A stretch of DNA of 64,000 bases from Aphanomyces cochlioides (Eukaryota > Oomycota > Saprolegniomycetes > Saprolegniales > Verrucalvaceae): positions 1,116,001 through 1,180,000 of the forward strand of contig JAHQRK010000011.1 in the NCBI GenBank assembly GCA_019828595.1, in the 5' to 3' direction. This document shows, one piece after another, positions 40,990 to 50,518 of this stretch. The notes beneath the pieces are model-generated. The model was given only the letters and a program-made list of their open reading frames with translations, did not search any database and was not told where the DNA came from. Position numbers and translations under genes: made by a program. Position 1 is the first letter of the stretch. Each line of letters opens with the position of its first letter.

Positions 40990-41946
40990 ATGCATCTCAC
41001 GTACTTGTGCCGCATGCTCGAGACGCGCGACGTTCAGCGATTCATGCTACGTGCTGGCATTCAAGTAGGAACAGAAGCTGCCATCGATCGTGTGAAACTC
41101 GCCTTTGCCGAGTTTGTCTTTCAAGTTCAAAAGCTGGCCCTGGTCAACATGGAAACGGACTCCCGACTGACTGTGCATGCCGAAGACATCAGAGTTGCCC
41201 TCGCTGCACATTCTTCGCGTATTCGTCTCTATGGTTTTGATGATATCGATGAAGGTGAGGCCATCGAAACAAACGAAGAAGACGAGGATATCGACGACGA
41301 TGAACTATCGGACAACGCGAGCGACGCCGATACAAGCGAATGTGATGAGAGCAATATGGATGATAAACTAGATCAAGATATGCCGGAAGTCATACTTGAC
41401 GATGGAGAGTTTGGTGAAGGCGAATTCTCGGATACTGAAGAAGCTGGCGATACCGCGCATACCAAGTCGTATGAAAAGGAAGATGCCCACTGGACCTCTA
41501 ATGATGGTTTCGTGCGCATTGAGGAAGTCGATATGCAAGCTGCAGCGAATTCTCTTGGCACCAACCCATATATCGTGTCGCGGCATATTTTACTACAGAT
41601 GTGGACTGCCCTGTCTATGTTGCCGATCACGCGATCTGCTTTGAGTGCTCTGCACAACGCGACCGAGCATTACGTCATCCGCGAACTCAAGGATGGCGCA
41701 TTGGGCAGCCAGTTTCTCTACTGCGTTGTGGAGAAATTGCTTGTGCACCAAGCTGACGAGAACGATCGTCTAGAGAGTTTGTTGGCCCAGCGAGTAGAAC
41801 ATACACCAAAGAAGCGCGGCTTGCGGGAAATTCGCCCCGAACTCGACGAAAACGTACCTCCGTCTCCGCTCGTCGCTTCTACCACCGTGGCGCTCAAGAA
41901 ATCGATCCACCACGCTCCCAAGCGCTCGAAAGTCTCATTGAAATAA
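40990..41946 (+). CDS. Acidic protein with two histone-fold-like domains (H4-like then H3-like)
   Basis: 318 residues from the ATG at 40990 (MHLTYLCRMLETRD). A possible upstream exon at 40885 (MTS, spliced over about 40895-40947) would add a short N-terminus. Residues about 8-80 resemble a histone H4 fold: DVQRFMLRAGI as helix 1, then IDRVKLAFAEFVFQVQKLAL, TVHAEDIRVAL and the H4-like end RIRLYGF. An acidic linker (DEDIDDDELSDNASDADTSE, about 90-165) follows. Residues about 195-260 resemble H3: RSALSALHNATEHYVIRELK recalls the H3 alpha-2 helix. A basic tail ends the protein. An E2F-like site upstream fits an S-phase gene. Kinetochore (CENP) or histone-doublet roles are guesses; the H3-like part is the weaker. 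It ends 13 bp from the ABHD17 stop. Confidence 0.6.
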   Translation: MHLTYLCRMLETRDVQRFMLRAGIQVGTEAAIDRVKLAFAEFVFQVQKLALVNMETDSRLTVHAEDIRVALAAHSSRIRLYGFDDIDEGEAIETNEEDEDIDDDELSDNASDADTSECDESNMDDKLDQDMPEVILDDGEFGEGEFSDTEEAGDTAHTKSYEKEDAHWTSNDGFVRIEEVDMQAAANSLGTNPYIVSRHILLQMWTALSMLPITRSALSALHNATEHYVIRELKDGALGSQFLYCVVEKLLVHQADENDRLESLLAQRVEHTPKKRGLREIRPELDENVPPSPLVASTTVALKKSIHHAPKRSKVSLK

Positions 41947-41959
41947 GATAATTGTACCA

Positions 41960-43075
41960 TTATGTCGATTTGACACCTTGAGGCAGATGCACGTCGGTCG
42001 ACGAGGCCGTGAGCTGTTGATTCTTTTCGTCAGATTTACGAATTACATTGGTGTCGTGGCACAAAGCAACAAATTCCCGAAGATGCACGAAAAAGCTGTC
42101 GCCCTTGGCACTACGAGCAGCTCAGTGTCGAGGAAGACGAGCTCAAGCGTACCCAAGAAAGATTTCAATGTTGTTGTGGCCTGCGTCTTGCACCCAAAGT
42201 GGTTTTGACCGCCATGCAGGCTGACAGGCAACAAAGAGTTCCTAAACGAAAACATAAAGCGATGCATAGCAATGCGGGTGGGAGCTACCTCGCCATGCCA
42301 GAATGGAATCACTTCATCTCGGGTGCCGTGGATGATTGTGACAGGGGATTCAATGTCCCCCACGCGATCAATGTTGCAAAAGAGATCGCCTGGTAACGAG
42401 AAGCGAAATTGAAAGGCCACGCGGTAGATGGACAGCAATGGGCTCTATGGGATCATGTTGGCTACAAGAGCTGAAGATCGCAGATATTTGCTTGAAGGAT
42501 GACGCCACCGATTGGATTTTGAAGTTTGGACTGCTTGGCTGCGAGGTAGCATGTCGGTCCAGTGCCTAACGATCGACCGTAGCTACGAAGACGGGATGGA
42601 TGAGATCTTCCAAGAATGCCAGGGAGGAAGTACAGGATGATACGATGCGCTGGAGTCTTCTTGACGTTGACTAAGTAAGCAAATGCTGCCTCGATGTCGG
42701 AAAAGATGGCTTCTTCGCTCGGGATTCCGACGCTGATGCCATATCCAGTGTAGTCGTACGCCATGACATTCACCTGTGGAACATTTAGAGTTATTGGTAG
42801 ACAGGACGTACGTTGAGTTGGCGACTTATCTCTCGAAACCACTCGTAGATCATGCCGAGGTCTTCTGCGTTCCCATGCGAGAAGAGAATCGTGTAGGTTG
42901 CGCCTCTATCATCCAAGATGAGTGCCACGACGACAAGGAAAGATTTCTACTCTTGCTTGATATAGAAGGAAGCAATGCGATTATGCAATGATGTGGCAAG
43001 CATTGTATATTGTCGGCAGCTTGTATACGTCGGACGCGGCGGCTGAAACACGAGCTGGCTGATCATCGAGCCCAT
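41960..43075 (-). CDS. ABHD17-like serine hydrolase (depalmitoylase family)
   Basis: Seven exons give a protein of about 310 residues starting MGSMISQLVFQPPRPTY. Gly2 and Ser6 fit an N-myristoylation signal (inference). Conserved segments: TILFSHGNAEDLGMIYEWF, VNVMAYDYTGYGIS, the nucleophile elbow ILYGRSLGTGPTCYLA with Ser, GGVILQSPLLSIYRVAF, VTIIHGTRDEVIPFWHG with Asp, and VQDAGHNNIEIFLG with His. ABHD17 enzymes remove palmitate from Ras and PSD-95 in mammals. The intron at 42445-42491 begins with GC; splicing there alone retains the conserved VILQSPL. CCAATCA (43150) and CCAATCG (43181) lie 31 bp apart upstream. Confidence 0.9.
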
Positions 43076-43149
43076 CTCTTGGCTGGTTGTCAACTTGATA
43101 GCTGTTGCAGTAACTGCTACTATTCAGAGTATAACTGGAATATTATCCA

Positions 43150-43187
43150 CCAATCAGAGATCAGTATCTTTTAATTTTAGCCAATCG
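43150..43187 (+). promoter_or_regulatory. Paired CCAAT boxes upstream of ABHD17
   Basis: CCAATCA at 43150 and CCAATCG at 43181, spaced 31 bp, 75-112 bp upstream of the ABHD17 start at 43075 (which reads minus). Confidence 0.45.
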
Positions 43188-43360
43188 AACGTGAACACAT
43201 CCAGCCCTGGCTAGATCTGAAGCAACACGACGGACCAGAGCCGCATGTCCGCCATTGAAAGCTTGCAATGCACCAGCGTCCTCTCGAGAAAGCCATGATG
43301 TATATATCTACGAGAAGTTCATCGACGACAAGTCCTGAAGGGATTCATAATGTCTATAGT

Positions 43361-44070
43361 TTACGATCGATTTTTTCGCTTTGTGCTAGCTGGCTGGGAT
43401 TTCTGTTGCTGGGTTCCTGATGGCTTCTGTTGTTTCTTCTTTGCCTGCTTTGGGATCAAGAGCGGTCCAAATACCTTGATGATATCTGTATCTTCGTCGA
43501 TCACGACATCCTTGTCGAGAATGGAAAGGGGGATATGGGGGAAGGCTCTGCACAGAACGTTTAGAATGCCAATGCAGAGTGCAAGATATCGTACCGTAAA
43601 AGAGTTTGGAGAGCATAGGCGACAGAGAGGCATTCCTCAGCTATGTGCACGTCGTCGGTGCTGTGTCCATTTTCAGTCAGGAGCAACTCCAAGCTTTCAG
43701 TGGCGCTTTCGTCGTCCTCGAGCTGAAGTTCCATCAACTCGACAAAGTTATGCACCAAAAGTTGTTTCTCGTTCAAAAAGAGCGCTTTCTTCAAGTCATA
43801 CTTCTTTGTCTTGTCATCAAAAGCACCAACAAGCGCCATCTCAAGATCGTTTGGGTTGTATTTTGCCACCAGCTCGCCAACATGCTCTCGTTGTTCATCG
43901 GTCACACACAGAGCTTGAAGCAACTGTTGCCCACGAAGTGCTGACGAGGTCTTGACGCCATGCTTTCCTTTGTTAAAAGCAATCTTTGGCATCGGTTGAG
44001 GTGGCAGATTTGGTGCCAACTTGGCCAAATGTTCCTGGAGATCGGCGATTCCCGCGATTGGAGTCGTCAT
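43361..44070 (-). CDS. Conserved-looking helical protein, function unknown
   Basis: Two exons, 43595-44070 and 43361-43547 (intron 47 bp), give 220 residues. The start is MTTPIAGIADLQEHLAKLAP. The middle is helical and Leu/Glu-rich (LQALCVTDEQREHVGELVAK, VHNFVELMELQLEDDES, AEECLSVAYALQTLLRAF). The C-terminus is basic and low complexity (KQAKKKQQKPSG to STKRKNRS), suggesting nuclear location. No domain is recognised. It is divergent from the plus-strand repeat gene at 44199, with paired TATCCGGA motifs in the 128-bp gap. Confidence 0.6.
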
Positions 44071-44126
44071 AACGCGGCCAGTGATTTCTTCAACCTTAAA
44101 ATGCTGGGAATTGGTTGGCTATCGCG

Positions 44127-44155
44127 TATCCGGAAACCCAGACGGTTATCCGGAT
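44127..44155. promoter_or_regulatory. Paired (A/T)TCCGGA motifs in the 43361/44199 divergent promoter
   Basis: TATCCGGA (44127-44134) and TTATCCGGAT (44146-44155), about 19 bp apart, between the divergent starts at 44070 and 44199. Confidence 0.45.
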
Positions 44156-44198
44156 GCTCGTCATTGAAGGAAAGATCCATTTTGGGATTTGCCGACTG

Positions 44199-45233
44199 AT
44201 GGAAACTCAACGAGAAGAATTTGTGCATGACGTTCGGCTGTACGACGCCTATCTTGCTCGAACATCTTTCTAAATCTGTACGTAGAGCCTCCCATATTCC
44301 AGGAGTGCCATATCCTGTGCCAGAGGAGGTGCAGCAGATTGAGAGCAACAAGAAGATGTCCAATGAGGGATTTGGACTTTCTAGGCTGAGACTTAGCATA
44401 GTGCCGAAGCTGCTGCCGAGCAAGAACGCCAGCGTCGCATGAGTGAAGAGAGTTTTGCTCACGTAAGATAACGACTGACGGCTCTTGTTCATTCAATGAT
44501 TCAGGTACAAAGTGAGCTCCTTCGCGAAAAGGCAAAACAAGAAGTATCGATTCTTGTTGAAAATGAAAGAGCTCGTCGCGTGAGTCAGGAGCACTTGGCA
44601 CAGGTACCTCCGCAGAAAACCACTCTATGTAGAAAGACTTTGAACTTAGGTCCACAGCGATCTCCTGCGTGAGAGCTCGAAGAAACTTGTCGTGGAAGAG
44701 ATTAAAACTGAGCGAAGGCATCGTGTGAGTCAAGAAAACATTGCTCAGGTGTGTCAAGTGGAGGAAAATTACCAAAATTAAGATGATTAGGTCCATAGCG
44801 AGCTCATTCCCTCGTCATCGAGGAAGCAAGTTGCGGAAGCTGTTGAAGACGAACGAAGTCGTCGAATCAATGACGAGCAGATTGTTCAAGTCAGCCAATC
44901 TACATCGAAGACTCTTCACCAACACGGGGATACTAGGTGCACAGCGAGCTCGTGCGCAAGAGCTCTCTCAAGCAAATCAACGACGACGTCGAGGCTGAAC
45001 GAAAGCGTCGCATGAGCCAAGACAAGATTGCCGAGGTATCTTTCCACGTCGTTGTGTCGAGGGCCAACTTCAACGTGGATACTATAGGTGCATGCCCACC
45101 TCTTGCGTCGCAATTCTGTCGATGAAGCTGTTCAACTGGCTGAGAGCGAGCGCCAACGTCGCATTCTGGTAGATATTTCTCTCGAGAGCACACAATTCTC
45201 ACTTGGCATTAGGAGGAATCGCGTCGTCAGTAG
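44199..45233 (+). CDS. Exon-repeat coiled-coil protein, paralogue A (no lipid-transfer domain)
   Basis: Nine exons in phase: 44199-44239, 44286-44357, 44402-44462, 44505-44603, 44650-44748, 44791-44889, 44937-45035, 45088-45168 and 45213-45233, giving 223 residues. Exons 4 to 7 are each exactly 99 bp and encode 33-residue units of the form V(H/Q)SELLRxxSKKxVxxxVExERxRR(V/M)SQ, all in phase 0; exon 8 encodes a shorter 27-residue unit (VHAHLLRRNSVDEAVQLAES). The N-terminus carries GVPYPVPEEVQQIESNKK. The pattern is heptad-like with ER/RR charge bands, probably a long coiled coil. The product stops after EESRRQ, where paralogue B goes on to a Sec14-GOLD module. It is either a truncated copy or a dedicated coiled-coil partner of B. 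Confidence 0.7.
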
Positions 45234-45401
45234 CGTAGCTTTGTCCCTCTGCATGTAATTTATGTATTTTGTGTATTGCATGATGTCCTTTCTGAAACTT
45301 TGAGGTGCATCCGGATAAATATCCGGATATACATCCAACTTCAACGTGGGATTTTGTAACTGAAACCGTTGTTATTCTGAAACCGAATTCACGCTGTGGC
45401 C
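45234..45401. promoter_or_regulatory. Promoter of paralogue B with double ATCCGGAT
   Basis: The 168-bp gap between paralogues A and B holds ATCCGGATAAATATCCGGAT at 45309-45328, 74-93 bp before the B start at 45402. Its spacing is 12 bp start to start. Confidence 0.5.
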
Positions 45402-47840
45402 ATGGAAATCCGACCTGCCGATGCTGTGGGCGATGCGTCCTTTCCGTACTCTTTGCTCCGTCTCGACTTGACTTATACTGTGTAAATAGAGCGACGGAAT
45501 ATGCCAAAGGCTTGCCGTACCCAGTGCCTGAAGAAGCGGAACACATTCAATCCAACAAAGCCATGTAAGACGACACAACATGGAAGACTGATTGATGGAG
45601 CGATGACTCGTAGAGTTGAAAAGGCCGCTGAAGAAGAGCGTGAACGACGTCTAGAAGAGATGCACAGCCACGAGGTATGGAGCAGGCATGGACGGCGTTT
45701 TTATGACGTGAGTAGTGTGAAAGTGCGATCGTCCGTGAAATCAACATTGAATATGCGATTGCCTGCATGGAAACTGAAAGAATTCGACGCATGAGCCAGC
45801 ACAACATGGCAGAAGTACTTGAAATACTCGATGAAATGGGGATCACATGACGGCTTGTAGGTGCACAATGAGCTCCTTCGAGACCATTCCAAGAAACAAG
45901 TTGTCGAACTCATGGAGGAAGAGCGTGGACGACGCGTGAGTCAAGAAAACCTTGTGCTTGTCCACGATGAGCTGCACCGCGAGCGATCCAAGCAGCGTGT
46001 CGTGGTTGAAATTGAAAACGAGCGCCATCGCCGCATGAGTGAAAGCTCCATTGCAGAGGTACATCCACCACACAAGTCAGCCACAATGATCATCAACTAG
46101 GTGCACTCGCATCTCCTGCGACGCAATTCGATCGACAAAGTGGTTCAGTTGGCCGAAGAAGAGCGTGAGAGGCGCATGCAGGTTGATTCTCGCACTCATA
46201 TCATCCATTGAGACTTCTGTCATGCAGGAGCATCAAGATCAAACGACAAGTGATCAAAAGGCTCGGTTGGAGCAGCAACTCCACGCCGTGGGCGCGATGG
46301 AGACTGAAAGAGCTCGTCGACTGAGCACGAGCCAACATTTGGAAAAAGTGGCTAGCCTGTCGTCCGCCTTTGGAGAGCGACGCTCTACTGTCAGCGATTT
46401 GGACGCTGCTGTCCTTGAGCCACTTCCCGATTCGGACGACATGGACTACCCTGAGCTTCCTGTCGCCTCTTCCAACCCCCAGCAAGAGCAGAAAGCCCTC
46501 TATGGTATCGTGATTACGTGGATTCTTGGGGTCTCATGGATCGCTAGACTTGCAAATGGCCCTCAAGGATGTCCTAAAGCCATCGAAAGACGAGACGACT
46601 GATGCGCTGCGCAATCTCCAGCTCTTGCGATTTCTCCGAGGCCACAAAGGCAATGTTGAGATCGCAGCTCAGCGTTATCGCACCATGCTGGAGCTACGTG
46701 AGAAGCATCACTTGGACGCCATCCGCGAGAGCATCGTCCTCGGCAACATGACGGCTGTCGACTTCCCATACTACGAAAAGATCAAGTGCGCTGTCGACAT
46801 TGGATAAGTCTCATGTCGTCGGTCTGTAGGCGATATGTTCCAGCGGCGATGGCTTTTGATGTCGAAGATGACAACCACAACGTCTTCACATTTGAAAAAC
46901 TTGGCGCTTTCGATCTCTACGGCCTCGTTGTCAACGTCTCGGACGATGAATGGCTTGCGTATTATCTCCACGAGCTGGAATACCGCGCTTGGATGCTCGA
47001 CCAACGTAGTCTTGAGCACAAGACGCTTGTCCGATGCACGACACTTCGAGATTTGGACGGATTCTCCCTCACGCGCGTCACACGGCCAGTGTTGCATCGC
47101 GTCCAAAGCATCATTTCACTTGCGTCGGCTTGCTACCCTGAGAGCGTTCACAAAGTTATCTTCCTCAACACACCAGTAAGTCCATCGACTCTCCGTCTCG
47201 GTAACTTTGTCATTTTAGTGGGTCTTCCACACGGCCTGGCGCGGCATTCAGCTCTGGCTGGACGAGTCGCAGCGTCAAAAGATCTGCATGTTGAAACGTG
47301 GCGACAAGATCGACGCCATTTGTCCATTGTCCAAGTTGCCCGTCTTGATGGGCGGCACGAATGACCACGTCGTCATTCCAGCAACTGGACTCCTCGGCAA
47401 GGATTCCTATGCCCTCCTTCGTGAAAATGGTACATGTGCCGCATCCTGCGCTTGTCATGTGCATTCTTGTAGGTGCGACGGAAGCTGAGATTCGAGCGCG
47501 CGATGTCTTGACCGTTCCTTTCCGCGTGAATGCCAACGACACGTTGTGCTGGGAATTTTGCGTCCTGAAATACGACGTCGACTTTGCCATCAAGTTTCGG
47601 ACGCAAGGCGACGGCGGTGCTGTCGAATTAGACGTCGAAGGGTGGGAAAAGTCGCGCTTTGTCCATGGCCAAGTCGAAGCGGCGTCGTGGACTGCGCCAG
47701 CTGCCGGCGTTGCCGTTCTCTGCTGGGATAACTCCTTCTCGTGGACCCGACCAAAGACAATTTGCTACAAGGCAAGCGTGGCAAAGACTCTTGAGCCCGA
47801 CACTTCTTTCATTGACATCAGTGGCCATGGCTCGCTTTGA
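45402..47840 (+). CDS. Exon-repeat coiled-coil fused to Sec14 (CRAL-TRIO) and GOLD domains, paralogue B
   Basis: Eleven exons (665 residues): 45402-45445, 45490-45564, 45614-45674, 45716-45814, 45861-46058, 46101-46181, 46228-46504, 46548-46785, 46830-47175, 47219-47429 and 47473-47840. N-terminal GLPYPVPEEAEHIQSNKA matches paralogue A. Exon 4 is a 33-residue unit; exon 5 holds two (one intron lost or fused); exon 6 the 27-residue unit. The C-terminal half is Sec14-like (LRNLQLLRFLRGHKGNVE, YGLVVNVSDDEW, YPESVHKVIFLNTPWVFHTAW), then a GOLD beta-sandwich (VLTVPFRVNANDTLCWEFC to VLCWDNSFSWTRPKTICYK). Sec14-GOLD proteins move phosphoinositides or lipids at Golgi and plasma membranes. The coil may set assembly or targeting (inference). 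Confidence 0.85.
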
Positions 47841-48041
47841 TTCGATTCCTGACGTTGTTTTCATGACTTGATCCAATAAATGCATTCATGTTGCTCTTCC
47901 CGCGGTCTGGCGATGCGTTTCTTGTGGAGAGTGCTCGACATGAAACCGAGATGGAAGTGCGTCTGAGGAGTGTCGCGACTTGTATTTTTATCGCAAGGTC
48001 GTTTCAACTTGCTGGGCAGTGCACGACCAAACAAGCAAACG

Positions 48042-50435
48042 ATGAGCGGCGTCGACGATGTGCAGCAACAGTCGGAGCTCCTCGTCATGGATTATCTCCG
48101 CACTTCGCGGTGCATGAAGACGATGGACGCGCTCTCCAAGTGGATTTCAGACAAATCCAAGAAGAAACAGCGCTCCGCGTCGTCACCAACTGCGAGTGAC
48201 ATCTTTGCCAAGGACGTCGCGGCCAACAAATCCAACAAGGAACGAGCCAACTCGGTGCTCGAGTACATGGTAGCCATGCTAGCTTCATTCTTGCGCTCAA
48301 TCGCCGTCCTGCTCTAGATTGGCATGCGCAAGACATCGCCAAAGTCGCCCAAAGTCAGGTACGACGAATGCAACATGGAGTCGAGTCACAAGGTTGACCA
48401 GTTGTTCGCCCGAAGGCGCTGTCAAAGTCAACGAAACCACGGCAGCAACGACGCCAACGAGTTCCACAAGCGCCGAGTGGACAAAAGCAGACCTTGCCAA
48501 GCTCAAGAAGGAAGCCAAGAAGACGCAGCATATCACTGACAAAACCGAGCGGTGGAAGATTGTTGGCGCCGCTTTAGGTCGCAGCAAGCGCGAATGCCAT
48601 GACAAGTACAAGGAGATGCGCAAGAAGTCCAAGGAGAAAGTCGCCAAGTGCACCGACGACGATCCGATCATGCTCGACTTGACGGACAATGCGATCGCAG
48701 AGGCTCCCACACCTAGGAACAGCGTCAACGTCCAAGTGGCGCAGTCCGTCAAGGAAAGGACCCCCTCCGCCAAGAAATACAAGCACAAGGTTGATGTCAT
48801 GGCGCGGGAAGACGACAGTTGGTGCAGTAGCGCGGGAGATACCAAACCAAAAGGTCGCGCTGGTGCTGTCGTCGCCCCAGGAGACATCAGGTACACCGAC
48901 AACCATGGAGAAGCCCAAATGGAGCGACAAGTAGTTCAGTACGCCGCGTGGATCGTCGCAAAGATGACGGCGATGCAGTCGTTGAAGACTGTGAAGATCT
49001 CGACAACATCATCGACATCCGCTTGACGATGAAGAAAGAGCCGCCTGCTCCTCCTGGTATGTCTATGCGATCCTGACAAAGAGCAGGAATTCACGATCGA
49101 CCTTCAGGACCAGTCAAGGGCAAGCTTCTTCCATCCGCAGACGTCGCTGCGCTTCGAAAGCTGCTCTTCAACGATCCCCAGAAGAAATTGAGCACCCACT
49201 GGACAAAGCAGGCAAGTCTTTTCCTCCTTGTCGTGCTGCAGGCGCTCATGGAATGCTGCCAGGGTTTTTCCTTCTCGACGGTCGAAGGTCTTCGCTATGG
49301 CATTATCCAGCATGAAGGCGGTCCTTGTGGCGTTATGGCCGTCGTGCAGGCGTACGTCTTGTACTATTTGTTCAAGGAGGACAGCGCCACTTGGCAAGAT
49401 GTACACATTCTCCGTCGACCTTGTCATTGATTCCATTCTGTGGCTCGTAGGCTTCGAGTGATCAAATGCAGTCCGCGCTGGTGTTGGCGTTGACGCATAT
49501 CATCTGGCAGGCCGCAAATGGTCTCACGTGCAAGATTGCACTTGAAGGGACGCCGCCAGTACTTCGCTCGTCCTTGAGTCCGCGCATCCAACGCATTCCT
49601 TGTAGGCTCTGGAGCATATACTCGTATCGCAACTCAATTCCCGCCACGAGCTTGAGAAGTTCATCACAGTGCACATTCGAGACGTACTTCGTCTTCACTT
49701 CAATGCATCTCATTGCTGAATAGTACGCCGACCCGACCGGCTACGGCGTCGTGCTGCTTGTTGCTTCTGTCATACTTTCCCGCGGTATTTCCGTGATTGA
49801 AGCCGACATGGACTCGCCTGACGGCACGACTCCGACCTTGATTGGCGCTCATGACTATTGCACTCAGGTAAGCCACCTTGATGGAGCCATGGACCGATGG
49901 AAATTGTGCAGGAAATGGTCAACTTGCTCTTGTTGGGCTATGCATGCAGCAATGTCTTTGATGGAAGCAAAGATCTCAGCGAGGACGGCAAGACTGGAGA
50001 AGGAAGTGGAATGGTCCTTCGTGGCGTCCAAAGGCCCAACCTCGTCGGGTTCCTCACTCTCTTTGAAGCGTACGACTACATGGTCGTCGGGGATCACCTC
50101 AAGCAACCCCACGACAACATTTGGGTCGTCTGCAGCGAGTCGCACTATTCTGTCTTCTTTGCCGATCCCGCCGCGCCGGCACTCGACAATGTAAGCTAGC
50201 ATCTTCCACGCAGTACAACTGACTTGTTGTCCAGACGTCCACCTTCGACTTGTTCTACTTTGATGGTCTCGCCAACCAAGACGAAGTCATTCGACTCACA
50301 GTGGACCCCCAAGGGCTTCCATCCAAGCCAGAGATTGCGCAGCCCAAGGATTTGATCCCGCCGCTCAATCTAGTCATCCAAACCAAGTGGCCTTGCGCAA
50401 CCATCGACTGGAATGGCGTCGAGCCGTTGCTCTAG
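48042..50435 (+). CDS. MINDY-family deubiquitinase with LisH and SANT-like N-terminal domains
   Basis: Start at 48042 (MSGVDDVQQQ). The N-terminus has a LisH-like helix (LLVMDYLRTSRCMKTMDAL), then a SANT/Myb-like segment (EWTKADLAKLKKEA, RWKIVGAALGRSKRECHDKY) after introns near 48269-48315 and 48358-48400. The catalytic part reads LSTHWTKQ, GFSFSTVEGLRYGIIQHEGG and PCGVMAVVQAYVL, whose Cys fits MINDY-3/4 enzymes. The C-terminal half has ADPTGYGVVLLVASVILSRG, LLLGYACSNVFDG and VVCSESHYSVFF, with the candidate catalytic His. The intron at 49212-49262 starts GC; joining across it gives the conserved HW-x-x-QGFSF. MINDY enzymes cleave K48-linked ubiquitin chains. Exons near 48850-49000 and 49600-49730 are uncertain. 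Confidence 0.8.
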
Positions 50436-50518
50436 TCCATGCTCGTGAGTTCAGAGTTCCATCCCGCGCATGAAGACAAAAAGACACGACAAGTGGACAG
50501 CATAAATTACCTCGAGGC

